A stretch of DNA of 41,342 bases from an uncultured Peptococcaceae bacterium (GTDB taxonomy: Bacteria > Bacillota > Peptococcia > Peptococcales > Peptococcaceae), in contig CAKQDL010000012.1 of the NCBI GenBank assembly GCA_934229395.1, positions 1-41,342 of the forward strand. The letters run 5' to 3'. The stretch's first letter is position 1. Each line of letters starts with the position of its first letter. The position numbers were made by a program, and so were the translations under genes. The notes beneath the pieces are model-generated. The model was not told the origin of the DNA. It did not search any database and saw only the letters and a program-made list of their open reading frames with translations. This document shows positions 8,083-15,817 of this stretch, piece by piece.

Positions 8083-9690
8083 ATGACAAAATATATCTTT
8101 GTAACTGGTGGGGTTGTTTCATCAATTGGTAAGGGGATTGTGGCAGCATCTCTGGGCCGCCTTTTGAAGAACAAGGGCTACAAAATCACCACCCAAAAAT
8201 TTGACCCTTACATCAATGTAGACCCAGGCACCATGAGCCCATATCAACACGGTGAAGTGTTTGTTACCGAAGATGGTACTGAAACCGACCTCGACTTGGG
8301 CCACTATGAACGTTTTATCGACATCAACCTCAATAAATATTCCAATGTAACCACCGGTAAGGTCTATTCCGAAGTACTCCGCAAGGAACGCCGTGGCGAT
8401 TACCTAGGTGCAACGGTTCAGGTGATTCCTCATATTACCGATATGCTCAAGGAAAAAATCCGCCGTGCTGGTGAAACCTCCGATGCAGAAATCGTTATCA
8501 CCGAAGTAGGTGGTACCGTTGGCGACATCGAATCCACCCCATTCATCGAAGCCATTCGTCAAATGAAGAGCGACATGGGTGCAGACAACGTGCTCTACAT
8601 CCACACCACCCTTCTTCCATACATCAAGGCTGCAAGTGAAATGAAAACCAAGCCTACCCAACACAGCGTAAAGGAATTGCGCGGCCTTGGTATTCAACCA
8701 GATATTTTGGTGGTTCGTACCGAAATGCCAATGGGCGAAAGCATTCGCAAAAAGCTCGCTCTCTTCTGCGACGTAGAACCAGAAGCCATCATCGAATCCC
8801 GCGATGCAGAAAGCCTCTATCAAATTCCACTTAACCTTCAAGCACAAAACATGGATAACATCGTTTGCCGCAAGCTAAAGCTTGAAGAACGTCCATCTGA
8901 TATGACCGAATGGGTTGCCATGGTCGATCGCATTATGAACATCAAGCAAACCGTGCGCATTGCTTTGGTTGGTAAATATGTACAGCTCCACGACGCTTAC
9001 CTCAGTGTTGTAGAATCCTTGAGCCATGCCGGCTTTGCTCATGATGTAGAAATTAAAATCGACTGGGTAGATGCTGAACAGCTTTGCAAGGATTGCGTTG
9101 CTGACATTCTCAAGGATGCAGATGGTATCTTGGTACCTGGCGGCTTTGGCGAACGCGGTATCGAAGGCAAGATTTTGGCCATTCAATACGCACGTGAAAA
9201 CAACGTACCATTCATGGGCATCTGCCTTGGTATGCAAATGGCTGCTGTTGAATTTGCACGCAACGTGCTCGGTTGGGACGATGCCAACTCTGCAGAATTC
9301 GACAACCACACCCCACACAACATCATCGACCTTATGCTCGATCAAAAGGATGTTGAAGACATGGGTGGTACCCAACGTCTTGGTCAATACCCATGCCGTC
9401 TTGTTGAAGGCACTGTGGCACGCGAACTCTATGGCAGCGAAGAAGTGATGGAACGCCACCGTCACCGCTATGAATTCAACAACGACTTCCGCGAAATCTT
9501 CACCAACCATGGCATGGTCTTCTCAGGTCTTTCTCCAGACGGCCGTTTGGTAGAAATCATTGAACTTCCAAACCATCCATTCTTCGTTGCAAGCCAATTC
9601 CACCCAGAATTTGTTTCTAGACCTAACCGTCCACAAAGCATTTTCAAGGGCTTCATTGGCGCTGCAAAGACCTACAGCGAAGCAAAGTAA
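8083..9690 (+). CDS. pyrG: CTP synthase
   Basis: ATP- and glutamine-dependent amination of UTP to CTP. 535 aa, full length. The N-terminal synthetase domain opens with TKYIFVTGGVVSSIGKG and contains KFDPYINVDPGTM and EVGGTVGDIE. The C-terminal class I glutamine amidotransferase has PGGFGERG, the catalytic Cys381 in GICLGMQ, and QFHPE near residue 515. Start ATG 8083 is chosen because GAGGAGGAG lies just upstream. A longer in-frame start at 8038 would fall within the attenuator hairpin. Controlled by the leader at 7994-8058. Confidence 0.98.
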   Translation: MTKYIFVTGGVVSSIGKGIVAASLGRLLKNKGYKITTQKFDPYINVDPGTMSPYQHGEVFVTEDGTETDLDLGHYERFIDINLNKYSNVTTGKVYSEVLRKERRGDYLGATVQVIPHITDMLKEKIRRAGETSDAEIVITEVGGTVGDIESTPFIEAIRQMKSDMGADNVLYIHTTLLPYIKAASEMKTKPTQHSVKELRGLGIQPDILVVRTEMPMGESIRKKLALFCDVEPEAIIESRDAESLYQIPLNLQAQNMDNIVCRKLKLEERPSDMTEWVAMVDRIMNIKQTVRIALVGKYVQLHDAYLSVVESLSHAGFAHDVEIKIDWVDAEQLCKDCVADILKDADGILVPGGFGERGIEGKILAIQYARENNVPFMGICLGMQMAAVEFARNVLGWDDANSAEFDNHTPHNIIDLMLDQKDVEDMGGTQRLGQYPCRLVEGTVARELYGSEEVMERHRHRYEFNNDFREIFTNHGMVFSGLSPDGRLVEIIELPNHPFFVASQFHPEFVSRPNRPQSIFKGFIGAAKTYSEAK

Positions 9691-9704
9691 GTTATCCTTG
9701 ATTG

Positions 9705-9740
9705 TCTTCCTCACGTTTTACCGTGGGGAAGATTTTTTTT
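9705..9740 (+). terminator. Rho-independent terminator after pyrG
   Basis: 11-bp stem TCTTCCTCACG / CGTGGGGAAGA (9705-9715 with 9722-9732, one G-T pair), then eight T residues. Confidence 0.92.
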
Positions 9741-9758
9741 GAAAAATTTTTCCACCCA

Positions 9759-9787
9759 TGAAAGATTTAGCCCGGCTCAATCGTATA
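9759..9787 (+). promoter_or_regulatory. Predicted ECF-type promoter of the Ca-repeat/sigma/anti-sigma operon
   Basis: TGAAAG (9759-9764) and CGTATA (9782-9787) are separated by 17 bp. This resembles SigW-class ECF promoters (TGAAAC, 16-17 bp, CGTA) more than a sigma-A promoter. The operon behind it encodes an ECF sigma factor, so autoregulation is likely but inferred. Confidence 0.5.
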
Positions 9788-9820
9788 TATAGTGAAGGCC
9801 AAAACAAGGAGGACTTTATA

Positions 9821-10204
9821 ATGAAAAAGAAACTAACAATGATTCTAGGTTTGGTTTTGGTGGCAGCGTTGATGCTACCTGTGGCATCCTTTGCAGCAGG
9901 TGGTGGCTATGGCATGGGTAATGGCTGCGGCCGTGGCCAAAGTGCTGGCTATGTAGATGCCAACGGTGACGGCGTGTGTGACAATCGTGGCCAAGGTACA
10001 GGTACTGGCTATGTCGATGCCAACGGTGATGGCGTTTGCGACAACCGCGGCAACGGCGCTGGCTATGCCAATGGCGATGGCATCTGCGACAACCACGGTG
10101 CTGGCTTTGTTGATGAAAACGGCGATGGTGTGTGTGAGAACCGCGGTAACGGTCAAGCTTGTCACAGTGGCATGGGCCGTCATCACGCAAACAGATTAAA
10201 CTAA
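9821..10204 (+). CDS. Secreted calcium-binding-repeat (Excalibur/EF-loop-like) small protein
   Basis: 127 aa with a clear Sec signal peptide (MKKK, a hydrophobic core, and cleavage near SFAAG at about residue 24). The mature part is a glycine-rich chain with four repeats of the form DANGDGVCDN (one is shortened to NGDGICDN, the last is DENGDGVCEN). The D-x-N-x-D-G spacing is that of a Ca2+-binding EF-loop, and the following Cys-Asp/Glu resembles Excalibur domains. The tail is His-rich (HSGMGRHH). Start ATG 9821 follows AAGGAGG. It is the first gene of the ECF sigma operon, so it is probably a target or signal partner of that sigma factor. The function is inferred: a secreted Ca2+ or metal binder. 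Confidence 0.75.
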   Translation: MKKKLTMILGLVLVAALMLPVASFAAGGGYGMGNGCGRGQSAGYVDANGDGVCDNRGQGTGTGYVDANGDGVCDNRGNGAGYANGDGICDNHGAGFVDENGDGVCENRGNGQACHSGMGRHHANRLN

Positions 10205-10220
10205 CGAAAGAAGGGGTAGT

Positions 10221-10703
10221 GTGCGAAGCGACTATGAGGTGGAAGTAGCCATAGAAAAATACGCATCAAGTGTCAAACGTATTTGTTTTTTGCACCTAAA
10301 GAATGCTCATGATACCGAAGACATTTGTCAAAATGTCTTTTTGAAATATGCGCTCCACGATGCCCCTTTTGAAAGTGACAAACATGAAAAAGCATGGATT
10401 CTCCGTGTGGCACTCAACGAAAGCAAGGACCTTCTCAAAAATTTTTTCCGGAGCCACATGGTATCCCTGCAAGATTACGTAAGGGAAGAAGGCATATTTC
10501 AAGAAGAGGTGTCCGAAACCCTCGAAGCGGTGTTGGCACTGCCTGAAAAATACCGCCGCGTCATCTATTTATACTATTACGAAGGCTACGATGCCAAAGA
10601 AATTGCCACAATGCTGGACACTAGCGCCAATACCGTCTATACACAGTTGGCGCGAGCAAAGGCACAGCTCAAAGATATTTTAGGGGGTGAGGCAGATGAA
10701 TAA
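10221..10703 (+). CDS. ECF-family RNA polymerase sigma factor
   Basis: 160 aa. Region 2 is seen at residues about 10-75 (the segment HDTEDICQNVFLKYA is the typical DxxQxxF core), with AWILRVALNESKD after it. Region 4 is at about 100-155, with LPEKYRRVIYLYYYEGYDAKEIA and the recognition helix segment SANTVYTQLARAKAQLKDIL. There is no region 1 or 3. Start GTG 10221 is preceded by AAGGGG. It overlaps the anti-sigma gene by 8 bp, the usual arrangement of sigma/anti-sigma pairs. It is predicted to read the CGTATA-type promoter at 9759. Confidence 0.93.
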   Translation: MRSDYEVEVAIEKYASSVKRICFLHLKNAHDTEDICQNVFLKYALHDAPFESDKHEKAWILRVALNESKDLLKNFFRSHMVSLQDYVREEGIFQEEVSETLEAVLALPEKYRRVIYLYYYEGYDAKEIATMLDTSANTVYTQLARAKAQLKDILGGEADE

Positions 10704-11448
10704 GCAAATAAAAAACGCCTTTGAAGCAGTTCAAGCTGACGATGCGCTAAAAAACATCATTCGCCAAAGCTTGGCCCAGCGCAATCATCGTGCGCAAAAA
10801 ATGCCTCGCGCTAGAGGTTTGCAGCTTGTTCTTGTAGCTGCCTTTTGTCTGCTTTGTGCCGTGGGCCTTGGTGGTTACCAAAGCTTTATGGCAACAACGG
10901 CGGTGATTAGTATAGACATCAACCCATCTATTGAGATTAACGTGAACCGTTACAACCGTGTGGTGGATTTCAAAGCTTATAATGAGGATGGTCAAGCGCT
11001 ACTAGACGGCCAATCCCTCAAATACAAAACATACAAAGAGGCTGTCGATACGCTCCTTGCAAGCGACAAAATTGAAACAAGCATAGCGAGTGGCGGTGAG
11101 CTCGTGCTCAGTGTGGCGCCTGAAAACGGCACACAGGGTGATGCCATCACAACCTATCTCAACGGTTGCACCAAAAACATTGAAAATGCCAGCTGTGAAA
11201 CCGTAAGTTATGAGAGCATAGAAAAAGCCCATGCCTTGGGCATGAGCTGTGGGCGCTATAAGGTGTACGAAAAAATAGTGGCTTACGAGCCAGATTTTAC
11301 AGCAGAAACGTGCAATAATATGACCGTGCGCGAGCTCCACCAAAAGCTCGGTGAACACGAAGGATCAAGCTGTAGCGAAAATGACACTACGTGCCAAAAT
11401 AATCAGGCCAACGGCCACGGCCACGCTTATGGCCGAAGTCACGAGTAA
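10696..11448 (+). CDS. RsgI-type membrane-bound anti-sigma factor
   Basis: 250 aa from ATG 10696. An in-frame GTG at 10687 lies inside the GGGGGTGAGG ribosome site. A short cytoplasmic N-terminus (1-38) would bind the sigma factor. One transmembrane helix (about 41-60) is followed by an extracytoplasmic RsgI-like domain beginning VISIDINPSIEINVNRYNRVV (69-89) and a Cys/His-rich tail (CSENDTTC, then HGHAYGRSHE). RsgI anti-sigmas of clostridia carry the same INPSIE block, and self-cleavage at its Asn-Pro bond has been reported for that family. Here it is Asn76-Pro77. Instead of a carbohydrate module, the sensor end is short and rich in Cys and His, suggesting a metal, redox or envelope signal (inference). 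Confidence 0.85.
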   Translation: MNKQIKNAFEAVQADDALKNIIRQSLAQRNHRAQKMPRARGLQLVLVAAFCLLCAVGLGGYQSFMATTAVISIDINPSIEINVNRYNRVVDFKAYNEDGQALLDGQSLKYKTYKEAVDTLLASDKIETSIASGGELVLSVAPENGTQGDAITTYLNGCTKNIENASCETVSYESIEKAHALGMSCGRYKVYEKIVAYEPDFTAETCNNMTVRELHQKLGEHEGSSCSENDTTCQNNQANGHGHAYGRSHE

Positions 11449-11459
11449 AACATAAAAAG

Positions 11460-11503
11460 AGCACCTATGCATGATTGTGAAGAACAATGCATAGGTGCTT
11501 TTC
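11460..11503 (+). terminator. Bidirectional terminator between anti-sigma and MFS genes
   Basis: 13-bp stem AGCACCTATGCAT / ATGCATAGGTGCT (11460-11472 with 11487-11499). T residues follow on the plus strand (TTTTCTT) and A residues precede it (AAAAAG), so it serves both convergent operons. Confidence 0.9.
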
Positions 11504-12862
11504 TTATGCTGCTTTTTTGTCGTCCTTTACAAAAACAACGACCAAGGCAAGGGCGCAAAGCATAAGCAGGAAGGCGCCAAAATAAGCGGAATTGACACCT
11601 GCGATTTGGGCTTCGATGCTTTGAGGATTCGCGGCGCTTGCAACAACAATGGTATTTACAGTGATGAGAATGGCTGTGCCGAGAGAACCGGCAATGGTTC
11701 TGAAGGTGTTGGAAATAGCCGTGCCGTGGGCAATGACCTTGTTGGAAAGTGCGTTGAGGCCCCAGGTGTTTACTGGCATATTCACCAAGGAAAGGCCGAG
11801 CATACGCATGGCATAGGTGAGAGACAAAAACAAAATCGGTGTGTTTTCATCCATCATCGCAAGAGGAAGGGTGAAGAGGGCGACCAAAATTAAGCCGGGA
11901 ATGGCCAAGACGCGTGGCCCATATTTGTCGAATAATCGGCCGCTGATTGGGCTCATAACTGCCATAACGAGGGCACTCGGTAGCATAACGAGGGCAGATA
12001 CGCTGGCGCTGTAGCCGCGAATGGTCTGGATGTAAATTGGGTTGATGATGCCGCCAAAAATAAGGGCGGCATTGATGAGCATGGTTAGGATAACAGAAAC
12101 AGCGTATTTTTTGTTGGTTAAAATATCCACCTTGAGCAAAGGCTCATCCATTTTGAGTTGGCGACGGACGAAAACAATAAGAGCAACCACGCCAACAAAA
12201 AGAGTCGCTACTACGCTAGCACTAAAGCCAGAGGAACCGATGGAACTGAAGGCATAGAGAAGACCGCCAAAGCCTAGGCTAGAAAGCAAAACGGAAGGCT
12301 TATCGAGCTTGATGTTGGTGGATTCGCCAAGGTTTTCAAGATAAAAATAAGCCACAACAATGGTCAGCGCTGCAAGAGGCGCGATGCCATAAAAAAGCAC
12401 GTGCCAGTTAAAGGCGTCTACAATAAGGCCAGCAATAACAGGCCCAATGGCAGGTGCAAAACCCATAATCAAACCAATAAAGCCCATGCCAACACCGCGG
12501 TATTGGCGAGGAAGGGTGAGGAGCATGATGGTTTGCCCCATAGGCATCATCACACCAGCGCCAGCGGCCTGAAGCATACGTGCCAATAAAATAACCGGGA
12601 AGCTTGTGGCCATGCCGCAAAGCACAGTGCCTAGAGTAAAAATACCCATAGAAGCAAAGAAAAGCGTTCTCGTTGAAAAACGGTCAATCAGAAAAGCAGT
12701 AACAGGAATCATGATACCGTTTACAAGCATGAAGCCTGTGGTGAGCCATTGAGCGAGGGATGCATCAATTTGCATTTCCTTCATAATGCTCGGTAGTGCA
12801 GGCGCGAGGAGGGTTTGGTTCAAAATAGAAATAAGCCCGCCAAACAAAAGCACCGCGTTCAT
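11504..12862 (-). CDS. MFS transporter, DHA2 (EmrB/QacA-type 14-TM) drug exporter
   Basis: Proton-driven efflux protein of the inner membrane. 452 aa of alternating hydrophobic helices, about fourteen. Seen: LNQTLLAPALPSIMKEM in TM1 (the DHA D/Q-T-IVNVALP region), AQWLTTGFML in TM2, motif A-like LIDRFSTRTLF, motif C-like GFAPAIGPVIAGLI in TM5 and FNWHVLFYGIAP. I chose ATG 12862 because AAGGAG lies 9 bp upstream. The frame stays open upstream (ATG 12883 and beyond) without a ribosome site. It has its own promoter at 13024-13051 and a leader of more than 150 nt. The drug substrate cannot be told from sequence. Confidence 0.9.
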   Translation of the reverse strand: MNAVLLFGGLISILNQTLLAPALPSIMKEMQIDASLAQWLTTGFMLVNGIMIPVTAFLIDRFSTRTLFFASMGIFTLGTVLCGMATSFPVILLARMLQAAGAGVMMPMGQTIMLLTLPRQYRGVGMGFIGLIMGFAPAIGPVIAGLIVDAFNWHVLFYGIAPLAALTIVVAYFYLENLGESTNIKLDKPSVLLSSLGFGGLLYAFSSIGSSGFSASVVATLFVGVVALIVFVRRQLKMDEPLLKVDILTNKKYAVSVILTMLINAALIFGGIINPIYIQTIRGYSASVSALVMLPSALVMAVMSPISGRLFDKYGPRVLAIPGLILVALFTLPLAMMDENTPILFLSLTYAMRMLGLSLVNMPVNTWGLNALSNKVIAHGTAISNTFRTIAGSLGTAILITVNTIVVASAANPQSIEAQIAGVNSAYFGAFLLMLCALALVVVFVKDDKKAA

Positions 12863-13023
12863 AATGAAGTGCTCCTTGGTCATGCCGAATCTTTGATAAA
12901 TAGCGATAACAAGGACCTTCTTTCGTATAGAATGTACAAATTTTGGAGATAAAAATAAGACCACCTTAATCTCGCCAGAAGACTAAGAATGATCCATCAT
13001 CGTGCCACCAGAGCACTATATTT

Positions 13024-13051
13024 ATCATACCGCAAATATGGAAAAAGTCAA
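13024..13051 (-). promoter_or_regulatory. Predicted promoter of the MFS exporter
   Basis: On the minus strand TTGACT (13051-13046), 16-bp spacer and TATGAT (13029-13024). The transcript would have a leader of about 155 nt before ATG 12862. This leader contains a short reading frame MMDHS (12996-12979, minus strand) with GGTGG before it. A leader-peptide attenuator is possible but unproven. Confidence 0.5.
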
Positions 13052-13156
13052 TAAGTCATGGACATTTTCTCCAAAAAATAAACACGTGACGTTTTTTGTA
13101 TAGTGGAAATGGACAATGTGCGCGTGAGGGAAGATGTTTTCTGAAAATGAAAAATG

Positions 13157-13165
13157 TGCTAAAAT
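13157..13165 (+). promoter_or_regulatory. Possible extended -10 promoter of the HD-domain gene
   Basis: TGC followed by TAAAAT (extended -10, 13157-13165), 27 bases before the HD gene start. The -35 region (TTTTCT) is poor. Confidence 0.35.
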
Positions 13166-13192
13166 GTTCAAAACGAACGAAGGAGTGGAACA

Positions 13193-13816
13193 ATGAACAC
13201 ACATATCACAAGAGAAGAAGCGCTAGAATTGCTGACCAAGTACAACAAGGAATCCTTTCATCTTGAGCACGCGCTCACGGTAGAAGGCGTTATGGGCTAC
13301 TTGGCACGTGCCCTAGGCTATGCAGAGGATGAACATTTTTGGCGTATGGCAGGTCTTTTGCACGATGTGGACTTTGAACAATTTCCAACGGAACATTGCC
13401 AAAAGGCGCCAGCACTTTTGGCTGAGCTTGATGCAGAGCCTGAGCTTGTGCACGCCATTTGCAGCCACGGCTATGGCTTGGTGAGCGATGTGGCACCGGA
13501 GCATGAAATGGAAAAGGTGCTCTTTGCCATTGATGAGCTTACGGGCCTTATTGGTGCAGGCGCTCTTATGCGTCCATCAAAGAGCGTGCAGGATATGGGT
13601 GTCGACAGTGTGAAGCGTAAGTTTAAGGACAAACATTTCGCTGCCGGCTGCTCCCGCGATGTGATTCGCCAAGGCGCCGAAAACCTCGGTTGGGAGCTCA
13701 AGGCACTCTTTGAGCATACCCTTATGGGGATGCGCGAATGTGAAGACAGCGTGCGTGCCGAGCTACCACAGCTCATCCAACGCGCCCAATATGAGTGCAT
13801 AGACGAGAGCGTATAG
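13193..13816 (+). CDS. HD-domain (HDIG-type) metal-dependent hydrolase
   Basis: 207 aa, soluble. The HD-superfamily metal site is visible: an upstream His in FHLEHALTVEG (residues about 23-33), the HD dyad in AGLLHDVDFE (about 53-62) and a downstream His/Asp set (AICSHGYG at about 88-95 and IDELTGLIGA at about 112-121). Proteins of this type are predicted phosphohydrolases, often called HDIG-domain hydrolases, and the substrate is not known. Ribosome site AAGGAG. It is monocistronic, with a terminator directly after it. Confidence 0.85.
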   Translation: MNTHITREEALELLTKYNKESFHLEHALTVEGVMGYLARALGYAEDEHFWRMAGLLHDVDFEQFPTEHCQKAPALLAELDAEPELVHAICSHGYGLVSDVAPEHEMEKVLFAIDELTGLIGAGALMRPSKSVQDMGVDSVKRKFKDKHFAAGCSRDVIRQGAENLGWELKALFEHTLMGMRECEDSVRAELPQLIQRAQYECIDESV

Positions 13817-13817
13817 C

Positions 13818-13853
13818 ACCCCATTGCCAATAGCAATGGGGTATTTCTTTTAT
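13818..13853 (+). terminator. Rho-independent terminator after the HD-domain gene
   Basis: 10-bp perfect stem ACCCCATTGC / GCAATGGGGT (13818-13827 with 13833-13842), followed by ATTTCTTTTATT. Confidence 0.88.
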
Positions 13854-13878
13854 TAAGATGGCTTAATATAAATAATGG

Positions 13879-13887
13879 TGATACAAT
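13879..13887 (+). promoter_or_regulatory. Possible extended -10 promoter of the arylsulfotransferase gene
   Basis: TGA followed by TACAAT (13879-13887) is an extended -10. The -35 is weak (TGGCTT). The leader to ATG 13957 is about 60 nt and has a small hairpin GTCGT / ACGAC. Confidence 0.4.
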
Positions 13888-13956
13888 ATATTTAAGAAAA
13901 GCGGTCGTTTTCTTACGACACCTTATTGATACATTCATCTCAAGGAGGAAACAATT

Positions 13957-15384
13957 ATGGGTAAACCATCTGTACATCCAATGGGCACCATCATCTATAA
14001 GCCGGAAAAATGCTTCAATGGCTTCACCGTGTTCCAAGCAAACGAAAAAGGCGCAACCATCGTTGATATGAACGGTGGCGTTGTCAATCACTGGGCTGGC
14101 CTTCAGGGCTTTCCAAATAAGCTCTTGCCAGGCGGCTATATGATGGGTTCACGCGGTCAGCGTAACTCTGAATTTGGTTGGCAAGACCAAAAGGATCTCG
14201 TGCAGGTCGATTGGGATGGCAACATCGTTTGGGAATTTAGCAAAAACGAATACATTGAGGATGAAGGTTATGATGCTCAGTGGATGGCGCGCCAGCATCA
14301 CGATTATCAACGCGAAGGCAACCCTGTTGGCTACTATGTGCCGGACATGGAATGCAAAACCGACAGTGGCAACACCTTGATTCTTACCCACCACGATGTT
14401 ATAAAACCAGAAATATCCCTTCACAAGCTCATCAGCGACCGCATCATTGAAGTGGATTGGGAAGGCAATCTTGTTTGGGAATGGTCTGTTGCAGATCATT
14501 TTGAAGAACTCGGCTTTGACGAAGCAGCCAAAAATGCCATCGCGCGCAATCCTAACATTGTGCCTTGCGGCCTAGGTGACTGGATGCACATCAACTGCAT
14601 GAGCGTCCTCGGCCCTAACAAATGGTACGATGCCGGCGATGAACGCTTCCATCCAGACAACATCATTTGGGATGGCCGACAAACCAACATCATTGCCATC
14701 TTAAGCAAGGAAACTGGCGATATCGTGTGGAAGCTGGGGCCAGACTACACCACAGGCAAGGCCAAGGAAATTGGCCAAATCATTGGCCAGCACCATGCCC
14801 ATATGATTCCACAAGGACTTCCTGGCGCAGGCAACATCCTTATTTATGACAACGGTGGCTGGGCAGGCTATGGCGCACCAAACCCTGTTTCTCTCACCGG
14901 TGTGAACAACTGCCACCGCGATTATTCCCGCATTTTGGAAATTGACCCAGTAAGTATGGAAATTGTATGGCAATGCCGTCCAATGGATTTGGGCTACAAG
15001 CAACCATTTGTGGCAGACCATTTCTACAGCTGCTACATTTCTAGCGCTCAGCGCCTCCCTAACGGTAACACCCTCATCACCGAAGGCTCCGATGGCCGTT
15101 TGTTGGAAGTCACCCAAGACCACGAAATTGTATGGGAATACTTAAGCCCATACTTTGGCGAAAAGGGCATTGATACCAACATGGTTTACCGCGCTTATCG
15201 CTATCCTTATGAGTACTGCCCACAAGCAAAGGTACCACAGGAAGTGGCCATTGCCCCAGTGGACAACATTGACTACCGTCTCCCAGGTGCAAAGGGCAAA
15301 GAATTCCGCCGCTTGGTAGAAGTAGAAGGCACCGAAGGCTATGGCAAGGTCGCAGGCTTCTGCTTGGCCACTGAAGAAGAATAA
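13957..15384 (+). CDS. Arylsulfotransferase (ASST)-family beta-propeller protein
   Basis: 475 aa. Repeated blades of the type VDWDGNIVWEFS, VDWEGNLVWEWS, LSKETGDIVWKLGP, IDPVSMEIVWQCRP and VTQDHEIVWEYL show a beta-propeller of the ASST family. These enzymes move sulfate between phenolic compounds, without PAPS. Candidate active-site histidines are in THHDV, DWMHINC, GQHHAHMIP and VADHFYS. Studied enzymes such as E. coli AssT are periplasmic and have an N-terminal beta domain. This one has no signal peptide or membrane anchor, so it is predicted to be cytosolic. It has a strong AAGGAGG site and is monocistronic, with its own terminator. The reaction is inferred from family and not certain; the gene may have another function. 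Confidence 0.8.
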   Translation: MGKPSVHPMGTIIYKPEKCFNGFTVFQANEKGATIVDMNGGVVNHWAGLQGFPNKLLPGGYMMGSRGQRNSEFGWQDQKDLVQVDWDGNIVWEFSKNEYIEDEGYDAQWMARQHHDYQREGNPVGYYVPDMECKTDSGNTLILTHHDVIKPEISLHKLISDRIIEVDWEGNLVWEWSVADHFEELGFDEAAKNAIARNPNIVPCGLGDWMHINCMSVLGPNKWYDAGDERFHPDNIIWDGRQTNIIAILSKETGDIVWKLGPDYTTGKAKEIGQIIGQHHAHMIPQGLPGAGNILIYDNGGWAGYGAPNPVSLTGVNNCHRDYSRILEIDPVSMEIVWQCRPMDLGYKQPFVADHFYSCYISSAQRLPNGNTLITEGSDGRLLEVTQDHEIVWEYLSPYFGEKGIDTNMVYRAYRYPYEYCPQAKVPQEVAIAPVDNIDYRLPGAKGKEFRRLVEVEGTEGYGKVAGFCLATEEE

Positions 15385-15391
15385 AAACACG

Positions 15392-15423
15392 AAAGCGTTT
15401 CGAGCAAATCGAAGCGCTTTTTT
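15392..15423 (+). terminator. Rho-independent terminator after the ASST-family gene
   Basis: 12-bp stem AAAGCGTTTCGA / TCGAAGCGCTTT (15392-15403 with 15409-15420, one G-T pair), then T residues to 15423. Confidence 0.9.
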
Positions 15424-15817
15424 ATATTTGCGCTGGAAAAGGTATGCATTGGGTACGCGGGTACGCGTATACTAGAGATAATAAAACGGAAAGAAGTATA
15501 AATATGAACGCACAACATTTTCGAAAGATTTTGCTTTTTGCGCAAGAGCGATAAAGAAATGAACAAATAGAGCCTGGTATCAGCATAGGCTTGGCTGTGT
15601 TTCAAAAGAATCATGCAGGCGCATTCGTTATAAAATGTAATTAACACTAGACATTTATGCCTAATAAGCGTACAATACGTTTGTTGTGTCCTTTAAAATG
15701 TTGGTGTTTCTAGCGTTTGAAGGACGTCATTGTATTTAGGCAAAGAGGCTTAAATATTTTTTTTGTGCATTTTTATAGTATTGCTAGAGGGCAAAACAAA
15801 AAAGAAAGAGGGAAATT
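15424..15817 (+). other. Noncoding stretch with promoter and structured leader before SulP
   Basis: No convincing gene between the ASST terminator and the SulP start. It holds a weak short frame (15504-15554, 16 codons), a good sigma-A promoter (15648-15676) and a leader of about 135 nt with the inverted repeat GTCCTT / AAGGAC (about 15690-15727). I do not recognise the leader as a known riboswitch. There is no terminator-like T-run next to the repeat, except the T8 tract near 15757-15764. Confidence 0.5.
15648..15676 (+). promoter_or_regulatory. Predicted sigma-A promoter of the SulP gene
   Basis: TAGACA (15648-15653), 17-bp spacer and TACAAT (15671-15676). Gives a 5' leader of about 135 nt. 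Confidence 0.65.

Noticed and set aside
8038..8083. Start of pyrG at 8038
   Set aside because: The extra codons come from the attenuator terminator hairpin. MTKYIF at 8083 is the standard CTP synthase start.
9816..10190. Minus-strand frames of 103-124 aa opposite the Ca-repeat gene
   Set aside because: They mirror the repeats of the real gene (His/Arg-rich or Ala/Thr-rich low complexity), have no ribosome site and oppose a clear signal-peptide gene.
15504..15554. 16-codon frame starting ATG after GGAAAGAAG, followed by a TAA and 29 open codons before the next stop
   Set aside because: Too short and broken by a stop. The downstream 29 codons lack a start. It may be a gene relic, but nothing recognisable supports it.
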